A stretch of DNA of 64,000 nt from the NCBI GenBank assembly GCA_001179505.1, contig CDMY01000182.1, forward strand, positions 68,290 to 132,289. Direction: 5' to 3'. The notes under the pieces are model-generated. The model was not told the DNA's origin. It saw only the letters and a list, made by a program, of their open reading frames with translations, and made no database searches. Positions 37,601-50,727 of the stretch are shown one piece after another; the first letter of the stretch is position 1; each line of letters begins with the position of its first letter. The translations under genes were made by a program, and so were the position numbers. Source of the DNA: Vitrella brassicaformis (taxonomy: Eukaryota; Sar; Vitrellaceae).

Positions 37601-40600
37601 TGGGTGGCACAGCATCGCACCCAGGGTAAACCCTTCCACAACCACAACCACAACAAACACATGAATGAATCGCACCACTCAGCACCACACCACACCACAC
37701 CACATAAATATGATGAGCACCTAAGCCTGCTCTCCTGCGTCTGTCTGTCTGTGTGGGCGTGTTGTGTGTAGCAGAATTCGCACGGCAGGTTGGAGGAGTG
37801 GGTGCGGCCCGATGGCACCGTCCTGCTGCGCGCCGGCATCTCGCCCAGGCTCATCAACATCAAAACACAGGGTGGGTGGAGGGAGGGAGGGAGGGAGGGA
37901 TGCACGGACAGATGACACAACCAACGAACATGGCACAGACCAGAATGCACTCTCTCTGTCTGCCTGTCTGCCTGCGTGTGTGCGTGTATGTGGTGCGTGT
38001 CTGTCCCCCCCTCCCTCTCACCCTCCCCCCCCCAGCCAAGGAGGGGACGAAGCGAGGTTTGTATTGCGACTTTGTGGGTCTGCGGAACCACGGTGCGACG
38101 TGCTACATGAACGCCCTGCTGCAGAGCCTCTACCACGTGGGCATGTTCCGACACGCCGTATACGCAATGACCAAAGAGAAGGACCAGCAGAGGCTACAAC
38201 TCGTCGACGACAGACACGCGGTCAGTGGTGACACCACACGACCCAATCAGCCAATCAGCCAGGGACGGAGGGCGGGGGCAGATGGACACAGGAAGGGCTG
38301 GTTGTGTGTGGATGTGTATGTGTGTGTGCAGGAGTTGTGTGTGGGTGAGGGTGTGGACATGAGCGACGGTGGTGAGGAGGTGCGTGCCAAGCGGGACGAG
38401 CTGCGGCGGAAGGCCATGATCGAAATATTCAGACCCGAATATGAGGCACACTCGCACGTACGCAATGCCACCGAGGGGGAGGGGGTGACCAACAACACCT
38501 GCACACCACACCCCCTGAACACAGCCAGGAGGGTGGGAGGGAGGGAGGCACATACCGATCCGTCTGTGCGCGTGTGTGTGTTGTGGCACCAGGATGCGCC
38601 CCCCGTGGCCATAGCTCTGCAGCGTGTCTTCTACCACCTCGAGACCCACGCCAACGCAGTGCCCTGCAAAGAACTCCTCAGGTAGGGTAGGGTAGGGGAC
38701 GCACACACACCGGGCGAGGAGAACAGACAGACAGACAGACAGAGAGAGGGAGGGAGAGGGAGAGGGGTGCGGGGATTGGACTGGATGAGGTGAGCGTATG
38801 TATACGCCTGTCTGATGTGGTGTGCAGGTCGTTTGGTTGGGACACTTTGGACGCATTCACCCAGCATGACGTGACGGAGCTCAACAAACTGCTCTGCGAC
38901 AAACTCGAGGAACAAATGAAGGTCCACCGCAAAACACACACAACACAACCCACATGTGTGTGTGGATGCGTGTGTGCGTGCGTGCGTGTGTCTGTCTGTC
39001 TGTGTTGTACGTGTGAAGGGTAGTGGTGTGGAGGGCCGCATCCGTGAGCTGTTCGAGGGCGAGTACGAGAACTACATCGAGTGCGTCAACGTAGACTACT
39101 CGTCCACGCGCAAAGAGTCCTTCTATGACGTGCAGGTACGTCCACCACACCACACCACACCACACCACACCAGCACACACGACCTCCCTCTCCCTCTCTC
39201 TGTCTGTCTGTCTGTCTGTCTCTGTCTGTGTGTCCCGGCACGGCGCAGATAACTGTTCAGGGCAACGCCGATCTGGAGAGCGGGCTGCGTCACTTCACTG
39301 AGTTCGAGATGATGGACGGCGACAACATGTACGACGCAGAGGGGTTCGGCAAGCAGCCGGCCAGGAAAGGCATCCGCTTCACCAAATTCCCCCCATGCCT
39401 ACAGTTCCACCTCAAAAGATTCCACGTACCAACACACACACACACACACACACCGACGGCACGGCACGGCAGGCAGCCTCACAAAGCGCACCGCACAGAG
39501 AGACAGAGAGAGGGATGGAGAGAGAGAGGGGATGTATCTATCTATCGCTGTGTGTGTGTTGGTGTTGATGTTGATGTGTGACTGCCTGCCTGCCTGCCTT
39601 ATCTATCTATGTATGTATGTATCAGTTTGACCTTCAGCGGATGGAGAACATCAAGGTCAACGATCGGTTCGAGTTCCCCAAGGAGATCGACCTCAGCCCT
39701 TTCCTAGAGGGCGCCGGCGTGTACGTCCTCCACTCTGTCGTCGTCCACCAGGGTAGGTACTACGCTGTCCTGCCATCCATTCATCCATCCGTCCTTTTGT
39801 TGACGTCTGTGTGTGTGTTCTGTCACATCAATCAGGCGAGGTTGGCTCTGGCCACTACTATGCCTTCATCCGGATGCTGTCGTCCCCACCACACCACCAC
39901 CAGCAGGCCCATCCCGCCAAGCCCTCCCAGCCATCAGCCCCTTCGCACCAAGACCCCGATCACACAACACCAGCCCCACCCAACACACAAGACGAGTCCC
40001 CCCAAGACGACGACAGCAACACTGACGAGCAGCAGCAGCAGCAGCAGCGACAGACCGACACTGATGCGGTGGCAGACGCAGACGGCGGCGGCGCTGCGAC
40101 ACCAGCGGCTGATGCTGATGGTGATGGTGGTGTTGGTGTTGGTTGGGAGTGGAAGTGGATCAAGTTTGACGACGAGAACGTGTACCCGTGCAGCGAGGTG
40201 GCGGCCATGCAGGACAATTTCGGCGGCTACGACCTCGAGGTCACCGACTACCTCCGCAACAAGGAAGACAGCAACGACCGCGGCTGGGGGCGACTCCACT
40301 CTACCATCGACTTCGACGCGGACGGGCTCCCCCGCAGATCCCGCAACCACAGCGCCTACATGCTCGTCTACATCCGCAAGGACCTCGTCAAGGATATGCT
40401 CACACCACCCATCCCTGCAGAGGTAGGGGCCTACGTTACGTGTGCCACTTTTGTGTTGACCTCTCTGGCTATCTGGCTGTCTGGCTGTCTGTCTGTATCG
40501 ATGTGTGTATTAGATGAATCCGGGGCTGACATTGCGCTTCGAAGCGTTGCCGAGTGTGGCCGAGGTCATCAGGAGGGAGAAGCAGGAGCGGGAAAACTAT

Positions 40601-43600
40601 GTCACGTAAGCACACAAGCACATTGCACCACCACACACCACACAAATGACAGCAACAACAGCAACCTCACGCACCCCTCTCCCTCTCCCTCTTTGCTGGT
40701 GTTTGTATGTGTGTGTGTCTGTCAGCGTTCATGTGGTGACAGAGGAGGATCTGAAGCGGATGGACCCCGGCCGCGCGTTCGACGATTACGCCAACTTCCT
40801 GGTTCACCAGGACGGCGTCGAGTTCCCCCACTCCCACTCCTTCCGCCTCAATCGCGGCGACCACTCCGGCAACCTGTACACCAAGCTGCACGAGAAGGAT
40901 CCCGCGGCGTTCCCCAAGTACCAGTTCGCCCTGTTCAAGATGACCACCCAGGAGCGCACCATCGTCAAGCGGTCCGATCACCCCCCCGACAGCCACTTCC
41001 ACACCTTCTCCTCCCGCCGGGTTGACATCGGCTGCACCCACAGGTGGGACACCATTCCGCCGCCCATGGATCTGCTGATGGACCAGTGCCAGCGCTACCG
41101 GCCGAGCCAGGTGACCCGTATCCTCGACGGCTACATGCGGTGGGATTGGCGCTATGTGGGGGGCAACAACATCGCCGCCAGCGACCCCATCTACGTGCTG
41201 GCCGTCCGTATCGAGGAGGAGGAGCTGGCCTGCATGGACAGGGACTTCTACACCATCAAGAGCGAGTACACCATCTACAGGGAATCCCAGCAGCACTACC
41301 CCCACCAGCGCGTCCAGCCCCCCTTCGCTGCACATTTCATCCCCAACTGGTACTTCGCTAACGTCGGACTCGACACGGACCGACGCGGGCGGTCAGCCGA
41401 GGACTGGCCCCCTTTCAGACAAACATGGGCCGCATGGTCAGACACACACACACACACACACACAAAGAAGAGGCAGACATATATATGGATAAGAGTCTCA
41501 TGTGTCGGTGTTGTGTTGGTGCCCTGTTCTCTCTGTGTGTGTGACTGTCTGCCTGTCTGTCTGTCTGTGTGTCTGTGTAGGATGTTGTGTGACCTGATAG
41601 AGCGTCCGCCGTGCTGGTACTTCAGCACGCACCACATGGTGCTGATCAAGCACTTCTGCCAGACCAAGCAGGCCCTCCGGTTCATCGGTGCCCGCGTCGA
41701 CTCGCTCTACTTCGCCGGCTCAGGCCGCGAGCACCGCCAACGCGCACGCATCACTGGCGAAAACCACACCGGCATCTCCTACAGATCGGTAGGTGCGCAC
41801 TGCACTCATCTATACAGTGATTGGGGCACACAACTACAGCAACAGCAACAGCAACAGCAACAGCACCACTCCATTTCTCGTCTCGCTGTCTGTCTGTCTG
41901 TCTGCCTGGCTGTCGTGCAGAATTTTACGCAGAAGCTCATCGACCGCTATCGTGAGCTGGTCAATGCCGGCGACATCGCGCCGCCCTCCGGGTGGGTGCA
42001 GGAGCCCTCCACCCCACCACAGCAGCAGCAGCAGCAGGCGGCCATCACCGAGGCACCCGCCGACCTAGAGGACGGCACATCGCAGCCCGACAGGGACGCT
42101 GACGCCACACCCACCACCCGCACCCATCACACGTCGCTGCCCGTGGCACCCCGCCCGGCAGCCGACCATCAGACTGAAGAGGGTGGGAGCGGGGGCGAGG
42201 GGGTCGGTGGCCATCGTTGGGTGCCTCCCGAGGGCTGGAATGGCCTTGGGATCAACAGCAGGGGCCATTTGGAGGTGACGACCAACTACGAGTGGAACAG
42301 CACTATCCGTCCGCGGATGACGTGGCCAGCGGTGGCTGGCCGCAGTGAGTCGGAGTACGTGTACGCCCCCGACACACAATTCCACGGCGAGGTGCTCGTC
42401 TTGGAGGAGCGCAGCTCCCAGCGGGGCGGCGACAGCGACGTCGAACAGCTCATCGCCGAGGCCACCCGGCGGGCCAGCAACCGCAGCGAGGACTACGACG
42501 TGCAGCGCCACTCGATCCACGAGGCCGCCGAGCGTGCCGACCACTACGCCATCGAGGGGTGGAAGCGGCGACTTGAGGACATCAGGCACGTGCAGGAGCA
42601 TACCCTGCCCAGGGGCACACGCGTCAAGGGGCCGCAGCCGGGGGCACACTCAGTGGCCTTCACCACACCAGAGATGGTCTTGAGGGTCGGCGAGGGGACT
42701 ACTGCCATCGGTCTGTGGACGCCAGCACTGCCCGACGCACACTCGACACCCTCGCTCCTCAACGGCGTCCCCGACTCGGCCGCAAACACCACCATGGCCC
42801 CTGGCGGCCCCATCCCCCATCCCACAACGAGCGCGCCGCTGCCACCCGCTGCAGGCGACACCACCACCACCACCAATGGGACAACAACGAGTGTGGGCCA
42901 TATGGTGAAGCTGCCCTCTGTGATGCCAGCAGAGGGGGAACCGTCTCCAGTGGTGCCGTACACGGTGGAGACGGACGAGGAGGGCCGTCGGTGGCACTGC
43001 AAGAGCTTCACGGGCGACCCCTCGAACCCCCAGACGCTCCTCCTCGACAAGGTGCCCTGGCAGATCATCGACCAATTCGACCGGGCTGATTCGGACGCCG
43101 AGGTCAGCCCAGACGTCGAGACCCAGTACGTGGTGCGCTTCCTCGACCACCCGCTGCTGCACACCATGGCCGCCACCGGCCCTCTCACCGGCCTCACGAC
43201 CTTCGTCCCCCCCGCCCCTCCAGGTGGCGGGCTGGGCGACGAGGGCACCCCCCTGCCCCTCCCAGGCAGCCACGAGTGCAAGAGCTTCACCTGGCTCCTC
43301 ACGGAGAAAATCGAGTACTTCACCGACAAACGCATCGAGACCGTCAAGCGCCGCCGACCCGTCAGCCGAGGGCTGGGCGACAAGACGGACGCTGACGCCG
43401 ATGCGGCTGACGTCAAGGGCGATGTGAGTGTTGGCGGCAAGGCTCCAGATGAGCCCTCAACGGTCTCTTCGGCCGGCACCAACGACGTCAGGAGCGCCAG
43501 CGCGTCGTCCGCCACCCCCGCAAGCGCCCACGCGATGGACTCGGAGGGGGGCGAGGCCAAGCACGACGAGGCGCCATCAGCTGCACCCGTCGCTGCTGGG

Positions 43601-46484
43601 GGTCGCGGCCCTGGCTCGGACATCGATATGGACCCCTCACCAGCACCAGCACCAGCAGTAGCAGCAGCAGGTGCGTCGATGCGTCCGATGGATACCGAGG
43701 ACTCCCCCCCGCCAGACGACCAACAAGAAGAGGATGTCAGTATGGACCGCCCCGCCCACCCACATACACATACACACCCCCACCCACAGCCAGACAAGCG
43801 CGACGAGACCATGGCCGACGAGAGCAGCCGGACGGAGGCTGCCGAGGAGAGCGAAGCCACCGAGGTAGTGGAGGAGGAGGTGACCCGCAGTGTGCTGCGG
43901 CGTCGCGTGACGTTTTCGTACGACGTGTGCGCGGACATGGACCCCCCACCCTCGAGTCTCACGGAGGACGACGTGCGGCTTGACCCTCGGCCGTCCCAGA
44001 CGGCACAGGAGTTCATGGAGCGGCTCCTCCACACACGATCTGTCACCATCAGACTGTTCGACCCCATGCAGGTACGCATTGCGTTCATGGGTGGGTGGAT
44101 GGGATGGGTGCACCGACCGGACTCACGGAAGGGACGGACAGAGACCGCACCACCTTCTGTCTGTTGTGCCACTCACTCTGCGTGCGTGCGTGCGGCAGTT
44201 GTTGGGCGAGGCGGAGAACGTCAACGGCGAGGTGCTGGCATCCCCGTACGGCCTCTCGTCCGGTGGCGCCAGTCCCCAGGCGCAGCTCTCCTTCATGAGC
44301 CTCGCGAGCGGCGGAGACCTCTCACTCTCACTCTCGCCTTCACCACAAGACGCATCAGGTGCAAATGACAACACCACGGACGGAACGGGGCTCAACGCAG
44401 CTGCCAATGGGCCCCAGCAGCAGCAGCAACAGCAGCAGGGTGGTGGTGGTGGTGGTGTGGGTGATCGGTCGTCTGACAGCCTCCTGGACGATGCCGGGAA
44501 GCGGGGCAGTGTCTTTGAGGGTGGCGGTGGTGGTGGTGGGTTTGGCGCGTTTGGTGGGGGGCAGGCCAGTGCAGACCCCAAGCAGCGGTTCCTCCGCCAT
44601 TGGACACTGCAGCCCATGGACATCAGACAAATCAGACTGCTCGACGTACGCCACGCGCATCGATCCATATGTGGACGCAGCGAACACCGATGGACTGACT
44701 GACGGATGGGCACCGGAACGTCTCTCTCTCCCTCTGTGTGTGTGTGTGTGTGTGCGTGTGTTGTGTGTGCAGTTGGTTGCGTGGGTGTCGTACCAGACCA
44801 AGATTCCTTCGAGTCGTCTGCAGGTGACGTGCAGCCCCCTCACAGCACAGGAGCCATTCAGTGCATACCTCTGGAGAAACGGACGCGGCAACAGAGGCGA
44901 ATCGGACGGCATGGTACGCAGCCAGGCACTAAGGACACACAGACACACAGACAGACAGACAGACAGGTGCACATCCATCCATCCATCCATTGTGTCTGTG
45001 TGTATGTGTGTGTGTTTGTGTGTCAGAAGCACACCTTGGCTGACATGTATCGGCACGACCCCATCGTGGTGCAGATGAGCATCATGCCCATCCCACGCGT
45101 ACTCTTCGAACGAGACTTCGCCGTCGAGGTCAGCGAGGTCAGCCAGACAGGCAGTCAGTCAGTCCATCGACCAGTCCAGTCAGCAAACAGATAGATAACC
45201 ACACGACGTGTGCACAGTTAATCCCCTTTGTAATTCTCTTTGTCGGCTGTGTTTGTCTGTCTGTCTGTCTTTGCAGGAGGAGTCCCACCTGCGCCACCGT
45301 CTGATATGCGTGCGGCTCTTCAACGACGCCGTCGAGGTCGTCGGCTGCATCGCCATTCGGATTTGGATGTGGCTGTCAAGTAAACACACAGATGCCACCC
45401 ACCCATCCACACACCTGTCTGTCTGCCTTTCTGTGTGCGTCAGTGGCTGATCTGCTCAAGGAGGTCAAGAGACGCGTCACGCCAGGCAAACCATCTACTT
45501 ACACACACACACGCACACACACGCACACACACACAGAGAGAGAGAGACAGAAATGACAAGTGAATGGCCGTATGTATGTCTGTATGTCTGTGTGTGTGTC
45601 TTCCTGCAGAGATGATAGCTCGTGGGTTCGACCCCAGCCGTCCGCTGCGTGTGTACCAGCCCAAGGACACTGGCACTCTGACCCTCCCGGGGTCCGTCAT
45701 GACCAAGGTGGCTGAGCACCCCCTCGGCACCAATATGCAGGAGATCACAGACATCGACGACGGCCAGCCGCTCTCACACGTGCTCAACTGCATTGCCAAG
45801 CCGGGCCGCGACAACCCTTTCTACTGGCACTTGAGGGTCGAGCACGCAGACGACCCCGACACGGCCGAACGACTCGTCAAGGAGGAACTCAAAGTCAGTC
45901 ACCCAGGCACAGGCTGAACGGACACACGCACAGAGAGAGAGAGAAACGTCGAGGCAAATGAGAATGAACATCATTGCGTGGGTGGTTGGTGTGCGCGTTG
46001 ATCGATCAGCATGTGATGGTGGTGCATGCGAGTCCGCGCGAGAACAACCGGGCCTTCGGACACCAGTTCCTCATCACTATGGAGGTCGGTGGGTGGGTGG
46101 GCGGATGAACCAGGCAGTCTGGTTAACTGGACGATCTATCCACATACACACGCACACACGGACCACAACGGCCACCACAGTGGCAGCCGTCCCTACTTGT
46201 GTGTGTGTGTGTGTGTGTGTGTATGTTAGCGCGACGAGAGGGTTGGGTCGCTCAAGCAGCGCATCCAGAGGAAGGTCAAGCTGTCAGACAAAGAGTTCGC
46301 CAAGTACGGACACAAAGAGGGAAGGAGGGAGGGAAACACCCACGCCGCAGCATCAGTCACACACGGCCTTCCTGGCGTGGGTGTGCTGTGTCCTCCCTCC
46401 TTGTGTGCAGGTGGCGATTCTACAAGTGGGACCTCATACACAAGTCATTCCTCAGAGACGGTATGTCAAAGCACCTCCTACACA

Positions 46485-46521
<37 letters not shown>

Positions 46522-46885
46522 CCTTCATTCCTCTCCCTCATTGGCTCCATGTACGTGTGTGTATGTGTATGTGTTGGTTCATTCATTCATTCCTTCACTG
46601 ATTGGTTGCACAGACGACACGCTCGACTGGAACGCCAAGGCACTCATGCTGCTCGGTAGAGACACACACACACACACACACACAGACAGAGAGAGAGAGA
46701 GGGAGAGGGAGAGGGAGAGAGAGAGAGGTGTATCTCATCAATGCATACGTATGCGTGTGATGTGATGTGATGTGTGTGTGATTGACAAACGTACATGTGT
46801 GCACTCACTGGCTGCAGCTGAGCACGACAACCCCAACTCCCGCACACACCAGGCGCGGCGTGACAGGCCCCTCAGGATACGATGA
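34668..46885 (+). CDS. USP7/HAUSP-type ubiquitin-specific protease
   Basis: This deubiquitinase removes ubiquitin from substrates recognised by its MATH domain. The first coding exon is 9 nt (34668-34676, MSQ), spliced to 34720. A very long Pro/Gln/Asp/Gly-rich N-terminus, broken by a 300-N gap, precedes the MATH/TRAF domain (DCFFAIGGDDRQYSEWKVVG, about 37162). The catalytic Cys box is LRNHGATCYMNALLQSLYHV (about 38084). The middle contains SFGWDTLDAFTQHDVTELN. The His box is GEVGSGHYYAFIRM (about 39838), and the domain end is SAYMLVYIRKDLVKDML. The catalytic domain holds a low-complexity insert just after the His box. The Ub-like repeats follow: VTVHVVTEEDL, then a long linker, VTFSYDVCADM, and a final FGHQFLITMERDERVGSLKQ ... 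KLSDKEFAKWRFYKWD that matches the C-terminal activating region of USP7. The stop is at 46883-46885. Exon phases through the gap cannot be checked. Confidence 0.9.
35675..35720. repeat. (CACACG)n tandem repeat in a USP7 intron
   Basis: Seven or so near-perfect hexamers. Confidence 0.85.
35854..36153. other. Assembly gap, 300 N
   Basis: A round 300-N run flanked by C-rich proline-codon sequence inside the USP7 N-terminal region. Its true size is unknown. Confidence 0.99.
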
Positions 46886-48775
46886 AGAAAGGAATGAAGG
46901 AATGAAGGAATGAAGGAATGAAGGAATGAATGAAGGAAATGAGTGACGTGCCGTCCTGTGTCGCCCCCCACTCCCCCCTTTGCTTTAAGGTGCCTCCCTG
47001 CCTCCCTGTCCGCCTGTCTGTCTGTCTGTCTGCGTGTGCGGTGGATAGCTAGTCAGTCCTCGGTGGCCTCTCTGTCTGAGTGATGCATGCAAGTATTCTG
47101 TCTGCATGTAGCTACGGACACACTGTGTATGGCCCCTCCTTTGTCGTTCTCTTGCTGCCTGTCTGCCTACCTGTCTCCCTGCCTGCGTGCCAGTCTGGGG
47201 CTTTTTTGGGCCAGTCAATGGACGGACGACTGGGGGATTCATTCATTCATCGATTCATTACATGCTCATACAGACATACAGACACCCACACACGTGACGC
47301 GACGAGACGACCGACACCCAAGGGGGGCGGAGGGTCGTCTCTCTCTACCTAGCTGTCTGTCTGTCTGTCTGTCTGTGTACATACAGATGGCCCGCCAACC
47401 CACCGATCCATCCATCCATTAATTGACTCATTCTCTGACACAGACAGGCACACGGGCTGGGAACAACCCGTGCACAATCTCTCTCTCTCTCTCTTTCTCT
47501 CTCTGTGTGTGTGGCTTTTCAAGGAATAGATGGATACAACAATGCAACGGAGGAAGGCGTCCCCATCCGTAAGTACGTCCCTATGCCTATGCCTATGCCT
47601 ATGTGTGTGTGTGTGGGGGTACATTTATGTATGTATTCATCGGCGGCCAGCCATCCAGCCATCAGCCATGCACGACAGACAGACAGCCCGGCTATCGGTC
47701 TCTACAGTCGATCAGTCAATCGATGACTTTCAACCCTGTGTAGGTAGGTAGGCAGGCAGGCAGGTAGACACAAAGAGAGACAGACAGACAGACGGCCGTA
47801 CAATGACAGGTCAGAGGGTTCTTTTCAATTGCGGCATACGAACCAACGACCAGCAGTGGCGGACGGATGGGCGTGCGGGCGAGTAGCCGACGCGCGTAGC
47901 CGGCTCTCCATTGCGTTGCGTTGCCCCCCTCCCCGGGCCCCTCCCTCTCTATTTGTGACGGTTTCACCGATCGAGTGTGAGCGTGCGGGGGTCATGCGAG
48001 CAGGGAGGCACAGCCGAGATGGATGGATGAGTGGATGGGTGGGCTTGCTGCAGGCCTGTACCATACTGACTGATAGACATCAACCATTCCAATCAAAACC
48101 ACCCGTGGGTGGGTGACATCATTGTCATGCTGTTTGGGTCTCAGAGAGAGAGGGAGAGAGGGAGTCCGGTGCAGGTGTGCCATTTGACAGCCTGCCTGCC
48201 TGAGCGGTTGTGGCGGTGGTGGGTGGGTACGTAAGGGGAGGGCTGAGGGTGTGGGGTACATGTGCCGTTTTGTCAGATGCACGTGCATGCTTGGATGGAT
48301 GGATGGACGATGGATGGATTGCATGAATGAATGAACAAATACACTCAGTGGCCCGTGGCATGCTATCTACCTATTCTACGGTTCTATCTATCACTCTATC
48401 TACTCAGTGTTTGCTCATGCATGTGGGAGGCGACCAGATTTTATAAGTCTGTCTGCCTACCTGCCTGCGTGCCTGTATGTATGTTGTTGGCTGGTTCACG
48501 CACGCGCACACTCGCCCCCTCCCTCCCTCCCTCGCTCATCGATTGAGGCGCTCATCGATTGAGGCCTGCCTTGCTGGCTTCCCTCCCTCCCTCTTGTGTG
48601 CACGTGTGTCTATGCCTTTCTCTCTCTCCCTCCCTCCTTGTGTGCCTGCCTGCTATTTGTATGCATCAAGATGCGTGTGTGTGTGTGTGTGTGGTTTGCG
48701 TCCATGTCTGTGTGTGTGTCTGACTGACAAGTCCAGCTGTGTGTGTGATCGTGTCTGTTTCTGTCAATCAATCAA
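46886..48775. other. Repeat-rich spacer
   Basis: No gene recognised. Includes (GGAATGAA)n at about 46890-46935, several TGTC and CT runs, (CTATGC)n at about 47581-47603, and GGAT runs near 48292-48310. A 16-bp tandem copy GCTCATCGATTGAGGC lies at about 48535-48570. Confidence 0.55.
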
Positions 48776-48811
48776 TGAGTGTACGCGTGAGCCGAGGGCC
48801 CGGGCGAGTGT

Positions 48812-49688
48812 GTGGCATCGTCAAAGAAACATCCTTTTGATGAGAAGAATTGTAGATACGGCATCCAAGAGGTCCCCAAAGAGGTCGGCAGCGGATTGTA
48901 CTGCGTCGCAGTGCACGTATGTGGCGAAGAGGAATCCTTGACTGACGACTGGAGCCACTGTCAGTCAGAACACCTGTTTCCTTGTTGGTTGCCACTTCAT
49001 GCAGGACGTGAAGATCAAGATCCCCGTCGGCAAGGAATACGTCATTTCAACGCACCGGGTTGGGGAGGCATACTTCATTGCAAACGGATTCGTGGATTCA
49101 GTCCACATCAAATACAGCGAGGAAGAAGAAAAAACCTACTGGTTCAAGTGGCTTAGTAGAGCGACACACATGCACAGCCACTGAGAGACACTGAAGACGA
49201 TATGTGGATGTGCACACATGCACACCGCAGGCGCTGCGGCGTGGAAGTCCACCCCAAACCCTAAGTCCACCCGCGCCTTCGTTGAAACAGGTACAAGGCC
49301 GACAAATGGAGGGCGCTCGAGTGGTATACGCTGTTTGTGTGTGTCCGTGGCCCATACAGGTGCATCTGCTGAGTTGTCGTCTGCTGCCCGTCTGCGGCTT
49401 TCGCTGGTCCAGCAGAAGATGCAGCACGGCAAGGCCATGTACAAGGCCGCCATAGCAATGCACGAGGCCGCCATAGCGACGCACGCGGCCGCCATTGACA
49501 TCATCGAGACCGCCGAGCGCCAGCTGGGCGCCATCGACACGGGGGCCAACGGAGGCGCATTCATCCAACACACACAGCAGACCGAAGGTATATAAAGCCA
49601 CTCATCTTGACGCCACATGCATGTGGATATGCACTTACTTACGGGCTGCCTGTGTGTGTGTGTGCAGGTAACGCGCAAGCAGTTTAAG
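48812..49688 (+). CDS. Unknown small protein with an Ala/His/Ile-rich repeat
   Basis: Exons join in consistent phase: up to about 48918 (FDEKNCRYGIQEVPKEVGSG ... CVAVH), 49015 onward (DVKIKIPVGKEYVISTHRVG ... YSEEEEKTYWFKWL), 49231 onward (AAAWKSTPNPKSTRAFVET), about 49360 onward (ASAELSSAARLRLSLVQQ) and a short last exon ending in GNAQAV*. The C-terminal half has three imperfect heptad-like units (MYKAAIAMHEAAIATHAAAI) predicted to form a helix. I do not recognise the family. No in-frame ATG follows the stop at 48788-48790, so a further upstream exon is likely. Confidence 0.5.
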
Positions 49689-49973
49689 ATCAAGGAGCAC
49701 TGCAAAGCTCCCTCTGCCTCCAGTGTGGGCGCCCAATGCACACATTCGATCGTGCGACTACATGAAAGGATGCTTCTGTGACGAATACTACCCTTAGCTC
49801 GCTACCGGAAGGAGAGGAATGGTAACACGACCATAGGGACCAACCATTGTATGTGGGTATCTATGGGACACACACAGGGGTGGGTGCCATGAAAGGGGTC
49901 CGTCCGTCCGTCCATCCATGGGCGACCTTGTTTTCTTCGCTCTGTGTGTGTGTGTGGGGGGGGGGGGGGGGGC

Positions 49974-50273
49974 NNNNNNNNNNNNNNNNNNNNNNNNNNN
50001 NNNNNNNNNNNNNNNNNNNNNNNNNNNNNNNNNNNNNNNNNNNNNNNNNNNNNNNNNNNNNNNNNNNNNNNNNNNNNNNNNNNNNNNNNNNNNNNNNNNN
50101 NNNNNNNNNNNNNNNNNNNNNNNNNNNNNNNNNNNNNNNNNNNNNNNNNNNNNNNNNNNNNNNNNNNNNNNNNNNNNNNNNNNNNNNNNNNNNNNNNNNN
50201 NNNNNNNNNNNNNNNNNNNNNNNNNNNNNNNNNNNNNNNNNNNNNNNNNNNNNNNNNNNNNNNNNNNNNNNNN
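49974..50273. other. Assembly gap, 300 N, flanked by poly-G
   Basis: 300 N with G homopolymers on both sides. Continuity across it is not proven by the sequence. Confidence 0.99.
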
Positions 50274-50429
50274 GGGGGGGGGCATCTGCACCGCACTTTT
50301 TGACCCGCAATTGCCGCTCGCTCCCCCCCCCTCTTCCCCCGCTCTCTCGTGTTATGTGTGTATGATTTGCTATACGACGACCTTTGAACTTTCGGACACG
50401 CCACCAATATATATATAGACTATTTCAAA

Positions 50430-50710
50430 GCGCACATGAAGTCTTTTTGTTTTTTTGTTTTTCATTTTCATTTTCATTTTCGTTTTTCATTATCGGTTCC
50501 AATTCTCATTTCCACCACGCCCCGCTAGCACTCAAGTCCCGTTTCACTAGTGATTATCGCTGCCCGGCCGTTGCGTTTGTTTGGTCATTTTCACTGTTAC
50601 TTTCTGCGTCGTGCTGCAAGTTTAATCCCATGTCTCCCCACCTTTTTTTTTCTTTTAAACCTCATTTTGTGACTGCAAAGCAGCACGACGAATGTGCATT
50701 AATCTCGCCA
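50430..50710. other. AT-richer island with TCATTTT repeats
   Basis: T-rich sequence (CATTTT repeats at about 50461-50490 and a T run near 50645) unlike the surrounding GC-rich genome. No ORF is recognised. It abuts the displaced membrane-protein exon copy. Confidence 0.5.
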
Positions 50711-50727
50711 TTAGAAGGAAGAAGGAA

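Noticed and set aside
42544-44172. 542-aa open frame on the minus strand within USP7
   Set aside because: It is the antisense of a continuous USP7 exon. Serine-rich composition comes from the reverse of GC-rich codons, and no motif or splice context supports it.
46886-46940. Regular GAATGAAG repeats as a possible CRISPR array
   Set aside because: A simple tandem microsatellite without unique spacers, in a eukaryotic genome.
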